From a virus, in the IMG/VR virus record IMGVR_UViG_3300033388_006767, positions 1 to 21,255 of that record: DNA of 21,255 bases; one strand, given 5' to 3'. The number at the start of each line of letters is the position of its first letter. The first letter of the stretch is position 1. The translations under genes and the position numbers were made by a program. Shown piece by piece: positions 7,301 to 14,711 of this stretch. A model generated the notes under the pieces. It saw only the letters and a program-made list of their open reading frames with translations. It did not search any database and was not told the DNA's origin.

Positions 7301-8496
7301 TACAAAATATCCAAATAAAAGACTTTCAAAGCCACAAAGATTCCCAATTAACTTTAGACTCTGGGGTAAATGTGGTGATAGGGAGTTCAGATTGTGGAAA
7401 AAGTAGTATTATTCGGGCAATTAAGTGGGTAGCCCAAAATAGACCACAAGGAGATTCTTTCAGAAATAATCAACTCAAACCAAAAGAAGAAGTGCGGGTT
7501 GATCTTACTTTTAAAGAAGGACCTACAGTTTCCCGGCTTAAATCTAGTAAAACTAATTCTTATATAATTGGTAAAAAAGAATTAAAAGCTCTCAGATCAG
7601 ATGTTCCGGAAGAAGTAAAAGAATTAACCAGAATAAAAGAAGTTAATTTGCAAAGTCAACATCCTTCCGATCAGTATTTTTTACTAACTGATTCCCCAGG
7701 TCAAGTAGCTAAAAAATTTAATGAGGTAGTTGGTTTAGAAATTATGGATAAAGCCATGTATTCCATTAATTCAAAAGTTAGAGAAAATAACCAACAGTTA
7801 AAAATATATGATGATGAGATTCTGAATAAAAAAACAGAATTACAGAAATTAAAATGGGTTCTTGGTGCTAAAGAAAAAGCTCTTCAAATTGAAGAAATAG
7901 AAGAAGATACAGAAACTCAACAAAATAAAAAAGAACAACTGGAATCTTTACTTTTACTGATTACAGAAGTGCAGAATAATTTAAAGAAGTACAATGGAGT
8001 AAATCAAGCAATAAAAAAGATAAAAAATCTTATAATCCAAGAAGAACAAATCCAGAAATTAGAAAAGAAAAATAATACGATAAATCATCTCATTGATTTT
8101 ATTAAAAATACAACAGAAGAAAATACCAAATATCAATATTTATCACAAGCATTAAAAGAAATAAATAATCTTATAATTCAAGAAAAAGAAATACAGGTAA
8201 CAAAAAATAGAAGAAATATTATAGATACGGTAGTTAATTGCGTTATAAAAGCAGATACACAGGTTAGGGAATACCAATATATACCTGAAGCAATAACCAG
8301 CCTTAAATCGCTTCAAAATATGGTAAAAATAATAACAGAAAAGAAAAGAAAAACCAAACAAATACAAACAGAATTATTCTCAATTAGAAAAAAGGCAATA
8401 ATTAAAAAAGAAATTGATAAAAAACTTCTAGAAAAGCAAACCGCATTTACAGAATTATTAAAAACAAACCAATGTCCAATTTGTGGGAGAAAATAA
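7297..8496 (+). CDS. N-terminal half of a split Rad50/SbcC/gp46-like ATPase, ending in a zinc hook
   Basis: This encodes the N-lobe of an SMC/Rad50-type ATPase. MIQNIQIKDFQSH matches the conserved start of SbcC, Walker A is GSSDCGKSS (29-37), and the Q-loop region is LQSQHPSDQYFLL (near 115-127). The ascending coiled coil (about 160-385) includes a 47-residue tandem repeat. The protein ends at NQCPICGRK with Cys393 and Cys396, the CxxC zinc hook that joins two Rad50 molecules. In SbcC this hook is in the middle, followed by a descending coiled coil and the Walker B lobe. Here a stop codon comes three residues after the second Cys, and the missing lobe is encoded at 9912-10523. The next gene starts directly after the stop. 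Confidence 0.88.
   Translation: MIQNIQIKDFQSHKDSQLTLDSGVNVVIGSSDCGKSSIIRAIKWVAQNRPQGDSFRNNQLKPKEEVRVDLTFKEGPTVSRLKSSKTNSYIIGKKELKALRSDVPEEVKELTRIKEVNLQSQHPSDQYFLLTDSPGQVAKKFNEVVGLEIMDKAMYSINSKVRENNQQLKIYDDEILNKKTELQKLKWVLGAKEKALQIEEIEEDTETQQNKKEQLESLLLLITEVQNNLKKYNGVNQAIKKIKNLIIQEEQIQKLEKKNNTINHLIDFIKNTTEENTKYQYLSQALKEINNLIIQEKEIQVTKNRRNIIDTVVNCVIKADTQVREYQYIPEAITSLKSLQNMVKIITEKKRKTKQIQTELFSIRKKAIIKKEIDKKLLEKQTAFTELLKTNQCPICGRK
8005..8427 (+). repeat. Tandem 141-bp (47-codon) repeat within the coiled coil of the Rad50-like gene
   Basis: Units begin at 8005, 8146 and 8287, exactly 141 bases apart. The first two share 43 of their first 51 bases (encoding QAIKKIKNLIIQEEQIQ and QALKEINNLIIQEKEIQ). 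They also end alike (KYQYLS, EYQYIP), with KYNGVN just before the first unit. The third unit (EAITSLKSL...) is weaker, and a decayed one may begin near 7864. The period keeps the reading frame and lengthens the coiled coil. Confidence 0.7.
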
Positions 8497-8751
8497 ATGA
8501 CGCATTACTCAGATAATCCAGATAGCGTTTTGGTTTCTTTTTTTAAACAATCTGATAAATGGCACACAAATGAAGCTGTTATATGGACGGGGGCATACGA
8601 TCATCTGATACACGATGCTTTTGTGACAAGTTTACGAGATCATTTCAAAGATAACCCACAAAGATTATCGAATATGGATGCGATTTGTTTAAATCCTTAC
8701 CATGAAAATGCCCACCCGATTCAAATTAAAAATGGAGGTTGGAATAAATGA
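8497..8751 (+). CDS. Small conserved-looking protein of unknown function inside the gp46/47-like operon
   Basis: An 84-residue protein without a recognised domain. Visible features are an N-terminal SVLVSFFKQSDKWHTNEA segment, a helix containing IHDAFVTSLRDHF (38-50), and a C-terminal MDAICLNPYHENAHPI segment (60-75) rich in His, Cys and Asn. The last resembles conserved ends of small phage proteins I have seen without a function. It begins directly after the zinc-hook gene stop, with its GGGAG ribosome site inside the hook codons, and its stop overlaps the nuclease start (AAATGA). It therefore separates the Rad50-like N-half from the Mre11-like gene. There is no membrane segment. Confidence 0.68.
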   Translation: MTHYSDNPDSVLVSFFKQSDKWHTNEAVIWTGAYDHLIHDAFVTSLRDHFKDNPQRLSNMDAICLNPYHENAHPIQIKNGGWNK

Positions 8752-9677
8752 AATTTATAGCTTGTGCTGACTTGCACTTTACAGATAAAATTCCTCGTAA
8801 TCGCAAAGATGATTATTTTGCGGCCCAATTAATGAAGTTTGGTCAAATATTAGAAAAAGCGGAATATGACGAAGCTGATTTATTAATTGCAGGAGATGTT
8901 TTTGATTCCGTCAAAACTCCATATAAAATTACAAAAGCAATTATGGAAGTAATAAGCAATTATGGAGTTAATATATATACTACTTTTGGCCAACATGATT
9001 TAGTGTACCATTCAAAAGGATTAAATAATACTCCGTTAGGGATCCTATCTACAATGGATCAGGTTACTATTTTAAATAATAAAACCAAAATCAGTATAAC
9101 AGATGGAATAGAAGAAAGTACTTTAATTGGGGCCGGATGGAATCAAGTACCTAAAGAAGAAGCAGATATTTTAATTACTCATCAAATGGTAGTACATAAA
9201 AATCCTTTATGGCCCGGGCAAGAAGAATACAGCACAGCAACCCAAATAATGAAAAAATACCCATGGGCTAATTTTATTATTTCAGGAGATAATCATTTAC
9301 CATTTATAGTTGAAAAAAAGGAATATGGTAGATTTCTAATTAATTGTGGTTCAATAATGAGAAAAGGGAAAGATCAAATAAATCATGAACCTGTAATCTG
9401 GTTGATTAATACCCAAACAAGAGAAGTAGAAAATATAAAATTAAAAGTACAACCCTATAAAAAAGTGTTTGATCTTAGCAAAATTAAAAGAGAAGAAATC
9501 CAAGAAGAAATAAAAAACCAAACAAAAGAAGACATTGATCAATTTGTAAAATCCTTAGAAATGTCAGGGAATAAAAAACCAAATTTTAAAAATGTATTAA
9601 AAAAGGTAATACAAGAAATGAATCCAGATAATGAAGTTAAAGAAATAATTAATAATTTAATGGAGGAAATTGCTTAA
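8748..9677 (+). CDS. Mre11/SbcD/gp47-like metallophosphoesterase nuclease
   Basis: The product is the nuclease partner of the Rad50-like ATPase and would process DNA ends for recombination. The calcineurin-type metal motifs are in order: ADLH (Asp8, His10), AGDVFD (Asp50), GQHD (81-84, where most Mre11 proteins have GNHD), THQM (His145) and GDNH (180-183). The Asn-to-Gln change in motif III is notable because that Asn binds metal, though I recall GQHD in other phage gp47-like proteins. The C-terminal 60 residues are helical and charged and could form the region that docks on the Rad50 coiled coil. The length (309) is shorter than SbcD (about 400), consistent with a minimal capping domain. One-base overlap (TAATG) joins it to the next gene. 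Confidence 0.9.
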   Translation: MKFIACADLHFTDKIPRNRKDDYFAAQLMKFGQILEKAEYDEADLLIAGDVFDSVKTPYKITKAIMEVISNYGVNIYTTFGQHDLVYHSKGLNNTPLGILSTMDQVTILNNKTKISITDGIEESTLIGAGWNQVPKEEADILITHQMVVHKNPLWPGQEEYSTATQIMKKYPWANFIISGDNHLPFIVEKKEYGRFLINCGSIMRKGKDQINHEPVIWLINTQTREVENIKLKVQPYKKVFDLSKIKREEIQEEIKNQTKEDIDQFVKSLEMSGNKKPNFKNVLKKVIQEMNPDNEVKEIINNLMEEIA

Positions 9678-9910
9678 TGGATATTTTAAATTTACATAAA
9701 GTTTTAGAAAACAAAAAACAAGAACAAGCCAAAATTCAAGGCAAATTAGAAACCTATTTAACCAATCTTAAAGATTTAGGATTTGACTCAGTTAAAAAAG
9801 CGGAAAGTGCCGTTAAAAAATTAACAAAAGAAATCGAAGAAATGGAGATAAATTATCAAGATGATTTAGAAAAATTTGAAGAAGAATATTCTGAATTATT
9901 GGAAAATTAA
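9677..9910 (+). CDS. Small coiled-coil protein between the Mre11-like and Rad50 C-half genes
   Basis: A 77-residue, nearly all helical protein with heptad-like spacing on both sides of a central LGFDSVKKAESAVKKL segment (33-48). That hairpin-like layout suggests two helices folding back on each other. It starts on the stop of the nuclease gene (TAATG) and ends one base before the ATG of the Rad50 C-half. By position and composition it could supply the coiled-coil segment missing from the split Rad50, or act as an assembly factor. This is inference, since no family is recognised with certainty. Confidence 0.65.
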   Translation: MDILNLHKVLENKKQEQAKIQGKLETYLTNLKDLGFDSVKKAESAVKKLTKEIEEMEINYQDDLEKFEEEYSELLEN

Positions 9911-9911
9911 T

Positions 9912-10523
9912 ATGGGAATAAAAAAATACATAAAAAAATTAAATGAAAAAGATACCCAAAGAAAATTTGTTAAACAAGAATTACTTAAGTGGAAGAAAAG
10001 GAAAAAATACTCCACAACCTATTTAGATAAATTAGAACAAAGTAGGAGTATTATTCAGAAGGCTGCCCAGACTACTCAAAGTTATTTAAGTTTACAAATT
10101 TCCGGTATTGTAAGTAAAGCTCTAAAAGCCGTTTTCCAGGAAGAAGCCTATGATTTCAAAGTAGATTTTGTTCAACGAAGACAATCCACAGAATGTGATT
10201 TATTATTTACTAAAAATAATAAGGATATGAAGCCTCTTGATTCCTGTGGATATGGGGCTGCCGATATTGCCTCTCTTGCTTTACGAATTGCATATTGGAA
10301 ACTGGATGAAGAAGCCAGAAATGTAATTATTTTAGATGAACCCACCAGAAACCTTAGTTTGGATAAACAACCACTTGCTGGGCAAATCATTAAACAATTA
10401 TCGGATTCTTTAGATTTACAATTTCTCATTGTAACCCATAATCAAACTTTAGCAGACACTGCGGATAAATTATTCAATGTAACTAAAAATTCAGATATAA
10501 GTCTTATAACGCAAAAAGCGTAA
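9912..10523 (+). CDS. C-terminal half of a split Rad50/SbcC/gp46-like ATPase
   Basis: This is the second ATPase lobe. After a short helical lead (about 1-60) come the signature-type motif SCGYGAADIASLALRIAYW (111-129), Walker B VIILDEPTRNLS (138-149, catalytic Asp142-Glu143) and the H-loop VTHN (His176). There is no CxxC hook and only a short coiled coil, so this 203-residue protein must pair with the N-half at 7297-8496 to make an active ATP-binding head. The signature has GYGAAD instead of LSGGE. The ATG at 9912 is preceded by GGAAA at good spacing. A TTG further upstream (9876) would overlap the coiled-coil gene by 35 bases and has no ribosome site. Confidence 0.88.
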   Translation: MGIKKYIKKLNEKDTQRKFVKQELLKWKKRKKYSTTYLDKLEQSRSIIQKAAQTTQSYLSLQISGIVSKALKAVFQEEAYDFKVDFVQRRQSTECDLLFTKNNKDMKPLDSCGYGAADIASLALRIAYWKLDEEARNVIILDEPTRNLSLDKQPLAGQIIKQLSDSLDLQFLIVTHNQTLADTADKLFNVTKNSDISLITQKA

Positions 10524-10534
10524 AAGGAGAAAAA

Positions 10535-10831
10535 ATGAAAAATATATTTATAAAAGAAGCTTCAGAAATAGCGGCTCAATGCTGGTGTGATGCGGAAACA
10601 GAACAAAAAATAATGGACCCAGTTTTATGTAAGGCAGTAGCAAAAAGAATAGCCCTCTGGATGGCCACTGCTGCTCAAGCGCAAAGAAACACAAATTATT
10701 ACAGAGACTTGCTTATTAAATGTGGGGAAGCAATAGGAGAAAAAGCATATATTTCAGATGATGGTTCAAAACAACAAGATGTATTATGTGCCAAAATACC
10801 TGATTTAGTAAAAAATATAATAAAAAATTAA
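10535..10831 (+). CDS. Conserved small phage protein of unknown function
   Basis: A 98-residue protein. Its sequence style, with CWCDAETEQKIMDP (16-29), KRIALWMATAAQAQRNTNYYRDLL (37-60) and EKAYISDDGSKQQDVLCAKIPDLV (73-96), is one I associate with uncharacterised proteins common in phage replication modules. It is predicted to be a small helical soluble protein with four Cys (16, 18, 32, 63, 85 region) but no clear metal motif. AAAAGGAG lies just before the ATG. It closes the recombination operon, and the glycosyltransferase cluster begins 20 bases later behind an almost identical leader (AAAAGGAGAAAAAATGAAA). Confidence 0.72.
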   Translation: MKNIFIKEASEIAAQCWCDAETEQKIMDPVLCKAVAKRIALWMATAAQAQRNTNYYRDLLIKCGEAIGEKAYISDDGSKQQDVLCAKIPDLVKNIIKN

Positions 10832-10851
10832 AATAATTAAAAGGAGAAAAA

Positions 10852-12135
10852 ATGAAACCAACTGTGGCGATTCTTACTAATTTTATGGAATTTAATCCAG
10901 GTTATTCTTTAACCGGAATCGTAGTGGATCAGACATTGATGTTAGCGAGGGAAGGACATAAAGTAATTATCTATGTCAATGAATCATATAATCCCAAATA
11001 CGAAGAAGATTCCGGAATGAAAAAAGTAAAGGAAAAATTTCCAGATTTAGTTAAAATAAAACAATTAACCAAATTTATGCATCTTATCGATTACAGTACT
11101 AAAAAAGATATAACGGAAAAACATATTTATAAAGGGACAGACGCCGCTAATATATACAAGAAAGATTTCATAGAAGAAAAAATAAATATTGTTTTTACTC
11201 ATGATTTTGTTTTTACTGGTTGGAATGTACCATATGCAGAAGCGATTAAAATTGTAAATAAAAATTTACCAGAATTATTTTGGTATCACTGGGTACATTC
11301 CGTTCCTTCCGGAAATAGGGATTGGTGGAATTTAAATGACTACGGGGAAAATCATTTTATAGTTTTTCCAAATAAAACAGAAATCATGAGAGTGGCTGAA
11401 TCTTTTTTAACTACGGCAGATAGAGTTAAAATTATTCCACATATTAAAGATATTCGAACTTGGTATGATTTTGGAAATGATGCTTTTGAATTAACCGAAT
11501 TATACCCAAATATAATGTCGGCAGATATTATTCAAATTTATCCCTGCAGCACCGATCGTCTTTCTGCTAAACAATTAAAAGTGGTTATCAGATTATTTTC
11601 CCATATGAAAATAATTGGCAAAACTAATGTATTCTTAGTTGCGGCAAATCAATGGGCAACAGGAAGACAAAGAATAGAAGATGTAAATGAGTATATTAAA
11701 TTTGCTGAATCTTATGGGCTTATATATGGTAAGGATTTTATTTTTACTTCAGAAATTAAAGAAGAATTGGAAACAGGAATAAGTAAAAAAATGTTAAGGG
11801 AACTTCAATTACTTTCTAATTTATTTGTTTTTCCAACAATAGAAGAAAGTTTTGGATTAGTTGGCCCTGAAGCTGCTTTTTCAGGGGCCTTACCTATTAT
11901 CAATAGAAGTTTAACTATGATGTTTGAAGTTATGAGCACTCATCCGGCAGCCTTTGATTTTGGTTCTTTTCATCAAAATACTCCTGCTGTTGGAAATGAT
12001 GAATATATCGGAGCGGTTGGTAATGCCATCCTTCAACAATTGTATTCAAATTCCGCTGGAATGACCAAAACATTTTGTAGAAAACGATATAATATGGATA
12101 ACATTTACGCCAAGTATTATTTACCTCTTTGTTAG
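10852..12135 (+). CDS. GT-B glycosyltransferase (GT4-like)
   Basis: The product probably transfers a sugar from a nucleotide donor to an unknown acceptor. It starts like other GT-B enzymes (VAILTNFMEFNPGYSLTGIVVDQTLMLAREGHKV) with an N-lobe Rossmann strand. The C-lobe ends in NLFVFPTIEESFGLVGPEA (323-341), which holds the Glu-x7-Glu donor-binding motif (Glu332, Glu340) of GT4 enzymes. ALPIINRS follows as expected. The length (427) is typical. It is the first gene of the sugar cluster and lies ten bases before the 4,6-dehydratase-like gene. Confidence 0.87.
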   Translation: MKPTVAILTNFMEFNPGYSLTGIVVDQTLMLAREGHKVIIYVNESYNPKYEEDSGMKKVKEKFPDLVKIKQLTKFMHLIDYSTKKDITEKHIYKGTDAANIYKKDFIEEKINIVFTHDFVFTGWNVPYAEAIKIVNKNLPELFWYHWVHSVPSGNRDWWNLNDYGENHFIVFPNKTEIMRVAESFLTTADRVKIIPHIKDIRTWYDFGNDAFELTELYPNIMSADIIQIYPCSTDRLSAKQLKVVIRLFSHMKIIGKTNVFLVAANQWATGRQRIEDVNEYIKFAESYGLIYGKDFIFTSEIKEELETGISKKMLRELQLLSNLFVFPTIEESFGLVGPEAAFSGALPIINRSLTMMFEVMSTHPAAFDFGSFHQNTPAVGNDEYIGAVGNAILQQLYSNSAGMTKTFCRKRYNMDNIYAKYYLPLC

Positions 12136-12145
12136 GGATATTAAA

Positions 12146-13087
12146 ATGATAGGAGAAAAAATATTTATTACAGGTGGTGCTGGTTATTTGGGCACCCATT
12201 TAGTACAGCGATATTATCAAACCAATGATATAACTATTTATTCCAGGGATGAAGCAAAGCATTATTATCTACAGAAAAGATTTCCTAAAATTAAATGTGT
12301 CATTGGTGATATTAGAAATTATGATTTATTATTACAGGCTTCTAGAAATCATACTATTGGTATATTTGCTGCTTCCTTAAAACAAATAGGTTCTGTTGAT
12401 CAAAATGTTACAGAAGGAACTGAAATTATTATCAATGGAGCCCTAAATTCAAGGAGAGTAGCAGAAGAGAATAATTTTAAAGCCAGTACTTTTATTTCAT
12501 CTGATAAATCCAGGGCAGCCACTACTTTATATGGGGCGATGAAATTTGTAGCAGGGGAAGCTTTTATCGTTAATGCAGAAGAATCAAATGTAAAACTTTC
12601 CACCATTATCTATGGAAATGTAATGAATTCTACAGGTAGTATTATTCCTTTGATTTGGAATGCAATTAATAACAAGTATTCTTTAACTTTATACTCCGAA
12701 GAAATGACCCGATTTATGATTTCAATTGCAGAAGCAATAAATGTTATTGAAGCCGGGTTAGAAGTAGCAGGATATAACGTAATTCCAAATTTAAAGTCCT
12801 TTCTAATTAAAGATTTATTTGAAATTTACAATGAACTTTTTGGATTAGAATATACTATAGGAGTTCCAAGAATTTCAGAAAAAATTCATGAGACTATGAT
12901 CACAAAAGAAGAAACTCCCAGATCCTGTTATAATGTTGTTAATAATTGCTTCTATATGCACTATAAAAATATATTTAAAACTAATTGTTTAAAAAAGGAA
13001 TACAATAGTAAAAACCACGCTATGAATAAAAAAGGACTAAAAGTCTATTTAAAAGCCCATAATTATTTTAAATCAGGGGGTGCTTAG
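12146..13087 (+). CDS. UDP-GlcNAc 4,6-dehydratase-like SDR enzyme (PseB/FlaA1/WbjB type)
   Basis: An extended short-chain dehydrogenase expected to convert a UDP-N-acetylhexosamine to a 4-keto-6-deoxy sugar with bound NAD(P). The Rossmann motif is GGAGYLG (10-16), GDIRN (54-58) binds the adenine side, and AASLKQ (75-80) matches the AAALKQ of PseB/FlaA1. The catalytic set SSDKSRAATTLYGAMK (118-133) gives Asp120, Lys121, Tyr129 and Lys133, parallel to SLDKA...LYGATK in PseB. EMTRFMIS (near 190) matches the family TRF motif. The length (313) is slightly under FlaA1 (333). The RmlD-like reductase gene follows without a gap, pointing to consecutive steps. Confidence 0.85.
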   Translation: MIGEKIFITGGAGYLGTHLVQRYYQTNDITIYSRDEAKHYYLQKRFPKIKCVIGDIRNYDLLLQASRNHTIGIFAASLKQIGSVDQNVTEGTEIIINGALNSRRVAEENNFKASTFISSDKSRAATTLYGAMKFVAGEAFIVNAEESNVKLSTIIYGNVMNSTGSIIPLIWNAINNKYSLTLYSEEMTRFMISIAEAINVIEAGLEVAGYNVIPNLKSFLIKDLFEIYNELFGLEYTIGVPRISEKIHETMITKEETPRSCYNVVNNCFYMHYKNIFKTNCLKKEYNSKNHAMNKKGLKVYLKAHNYFKSGGA

Positions 13088-13840
13088 ATGAAAGTTTTAA
13101 TTTTAGGACATAAAGGAATGTTAGGGAATATGGTTCATCTGTATTTCCAATATCAAAAAATTGATTGTGAAGTTATTGAAGATAGATGGCCCAGTGAAGC
13201 ATTTAATGATAAAATAAGTACTTTTGATGGTAATTATATTATCAATTGTATAGGCGCTATTCCACAGAAAACGGAATCTTTTCTTATTAATTATCAATTA
13301 CCACAGACACTTGAAAAACGATCTAAAAAACATGTTAAAATTATCCACCCGGGGTCTGATTGTGAAATAGAAAATGATGGATATGGTTGTTCAAAAAGAA
13401 TGGCATCTGACTGGATTAAAGATTACGGACAAAAAACAAAGATTATTAAGGCTTCCATAATCGGGCCGGAATTAAATTCTGCTAATAATCTTTTAAGTTG
13501 GTTTTTGAGTTGCGATTCTATTACAACTATCTTAGGTTATTCAAAATGCTTTTGGAATGGGATCACCACTTTAGAATGGGCAAAACATTGTTACTGGGGG
13601 CATTGTTTTGACTGGGAACAAATGCCAAAAGAACAAATCCTAAGAACCGGGAATATCTCAAAATATCAATTACTGGAAGCCATAGGCCTAGAATATAAAA
13701 AAGATATCAAAATTACTCCAGTTAATAAACCTGTAATTAATAGATGTTTAAGTGGTGGTCTTCTGGTTAATAACATTGCTTCTCAACTAGAAGAATTAAG
13801 AATCTTTTATGAAAAATATGGAAATTACGAGGAAAAATAA
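13088..13840 (+). CDS. RmlD-like NAD(P)-dependent sugar reductase
   Basis: This SDR enzyme resembles dTDP-4-dehydrorhamnose reductase and the UDP-4-keto-sugar reductases WbvR/FnlB. The cofactor motif is GHKGMLG (7-13), NCIGA lies near 53-57, the active-site pair is YGCSK (Tyr99, Lys103), and WNGITTLEWAK (about 156-166) matches RmlD NGVTTLxWA. Placed directly after a 4,6-dehydratase-like gene, it most likely reduces the 4-keto intermediate. By analogy with WbvB/WbvR the pair could make a UDP-6-deoxy-N-acetylhexosamine, but the substrate is not shown by the sequence. The length (250) is shorter than RmlD (about 290). Confidence 0.8.
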   Translation: MKVLILGHKGMLGNMVHLYFQYQKIDCEVIEDRWPSEAFNDKISTFDGNYIINCIGAIPQKTESFLINYQLPQTLEKRSKKHVKIIHPGSDCEIENDGYGCSKRMASDWIKDYGQKTKIIKASIIGPELNSANNLLSWFLSCDSITTILGYSKCFWNGITTLEWAKHCYWGHCFDWEQMPKEQILRTGNISKYQLLEAIGLEYKKDIKITPVNKPVINRCLSGGLLVNNIASQLEELRIFYEKYGNYEEK

Positions 13841-13841
13841 A

Positions 13842-14513
13842 ATGAAGAAAACAATTGAATTTTTTATGCCAGTTATGAGACCTGATTCGGCAAGGAAAGT
13901 AATGGATGCTTTACAAAAACAAACACAATTAATTACTAAATTAATTATAGTAGATAATTCTGGAGAATTTTCTATTGCTGCCCCCAATCCTTATTCTTTC
14001 AAAGTATTAATAATAAGACCTTTACAAAATATAGGAGTAAATGCAGTTTGGAATTATATGTTTGATTCCGAGGCTGATTTTGTAGGCTTAATTGGGGATG
14101 ATTTTGAATTGGAATCAAATGTAATTGAAATACTTTCTAAAACTTTAACAGTTATTCCAAATGCTGGAGCAGTAACAGCTACTATTTTTCGAAATAAACC
14201 AATTGAACCACAATCACCTTTTGCGATATTAAAATACGGGGAAGTTGTTGGACGTGCCCATTTTGGAGTTTCCCTTTTTAAAAAATGCACGTTAAATTGC
14301 TTACCTAAAATTCCTAAAGAATTATTTATGTTTTATGGTGATCATTGGTTTGGTTATTGGTTGAAAAAGATAGGATATCCTTTACTTGAAGTTAATGTAG
14401 GAGTATCCCATTATGATAAAACTGATTTAAAAGAAAAATGTAATTATAAGAAAGTTTCTAAAGTAGAAAAAAATATTTGGAATCAGTGGAAAAGATCAGA
14501 AATTGAATTATAA
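13842..14513 (+). CDS. GT-A glycosyltransferase (GT2-like)
   Basis: A GT-A fold transferase. Visible elements are the start KTIEFFMPVMRPDSARKVMD, the nucleotide-binding IIVDNS (35-40), NIGVNAVWNYMF (63-74), the metal-binding LIGDDFELE (83-91, Asp86/Asp87) and a C-terminal FYGDHWFGYWLKKIGY (164-179) with the acidic residue expected for the catalytic base. His190 near the end could be a further metal ligand. I choose the ATG at 13842 because GAGG precedes it at good spacing. An in-frame ATG at 13809 would overlap the reductase gene by 32 bases and has no ribosome site. The acceptor is unknown. Confidence 0.83.
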   Translation: MKKTIEFFMPVMRPDSARKVMDALQKQTQLITKLIIVDNSGEFSIAAPNPYSFKVLIIRPLQNIGVNAVWNYMFDSEADFVGLIGDDFELESNVIEILSKTLTVIPNAGAVTATIFRNKPIEPQSPFAILKYGEVVGRAHFGVSLFKKCTLNCLPKIPKELFMFYGDHWFGYWLKKIGYPLLEVNVGVSHYDKTDLKEKCNYKKVSKVEKNIWNQWKRSEIEL

Positions 14514-14531
14514 AAAGAAAGTGAGATAGAT

Positions 14532-14708
14532 ATGGCAACCCATATGCAGATGCAATTTAATCCACCTCCTAAAATGTTTTTAGCTGCCCAAGTTTTATGC
14601 GGTTTTAAAATCACCAATAAAATAAGCATAACTAGTAATGAAAAAGAGGTTACTTGTAAAAGGTGTCTAAGAGATCTTAGAAGAATAAAACAGCGGAAAG
14701 GAAAATAA
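14532..14708 (+). CDS. Small CxxC (zinc-finger-like) protein
   Basis: A 58-residue ORF between two glycosyltransferase genes. VLCGFK (Cys23) and EVTCKRCLRDL (Cys42, Cys45) fit a recurring small-protein pattern in which ...LCG... is followed about 20 residues later by VTCxxC, with an N-terminal His (His4) as the possible fourth ligand. A basic tail follows (RRIKQRKGK). The ATG sits after AGTGAGATAG, a weak ribosome site, and the stop is three bases before the next gene. The function is unknown; it may bind nucleic acid. Confidence 0.6.
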   Translation: MATHMQMQFNPPPKMFLAAQVLCGFKITNKISITSNEKEVTCKRCLRDLRRIKQRKGK

Positions 14709-14711
14709 AAT

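Noticed and set aside
7864-8427. CRISPR-like array suggested by regular 141-base spacing
   Set aside because: The spacing is a coding repeat of 47 codons within one open frame, with diverged units and no unique spacers.
9876-9911. TTG start for the Rad50 C-half
   Set aside because: It would overlap the coiled-coil gene by 35 bases without a ribosome site. The ATG at 9912 has GGAAA at good spacing.
10172-10429. Antisense ORF opposite the Rad50 C-half gene
   Set aside because: It lies fully inside a gene with clear ATPase motifs. It has no recognisable features, and all other genes are on the + strand.
13809-13841. Earlier ATG for the GT2-like gene
   Set aside because: It lies inside the reductase gene without a ribosome site, while the ATG at 13842 follows GAGG and the reductase stop.
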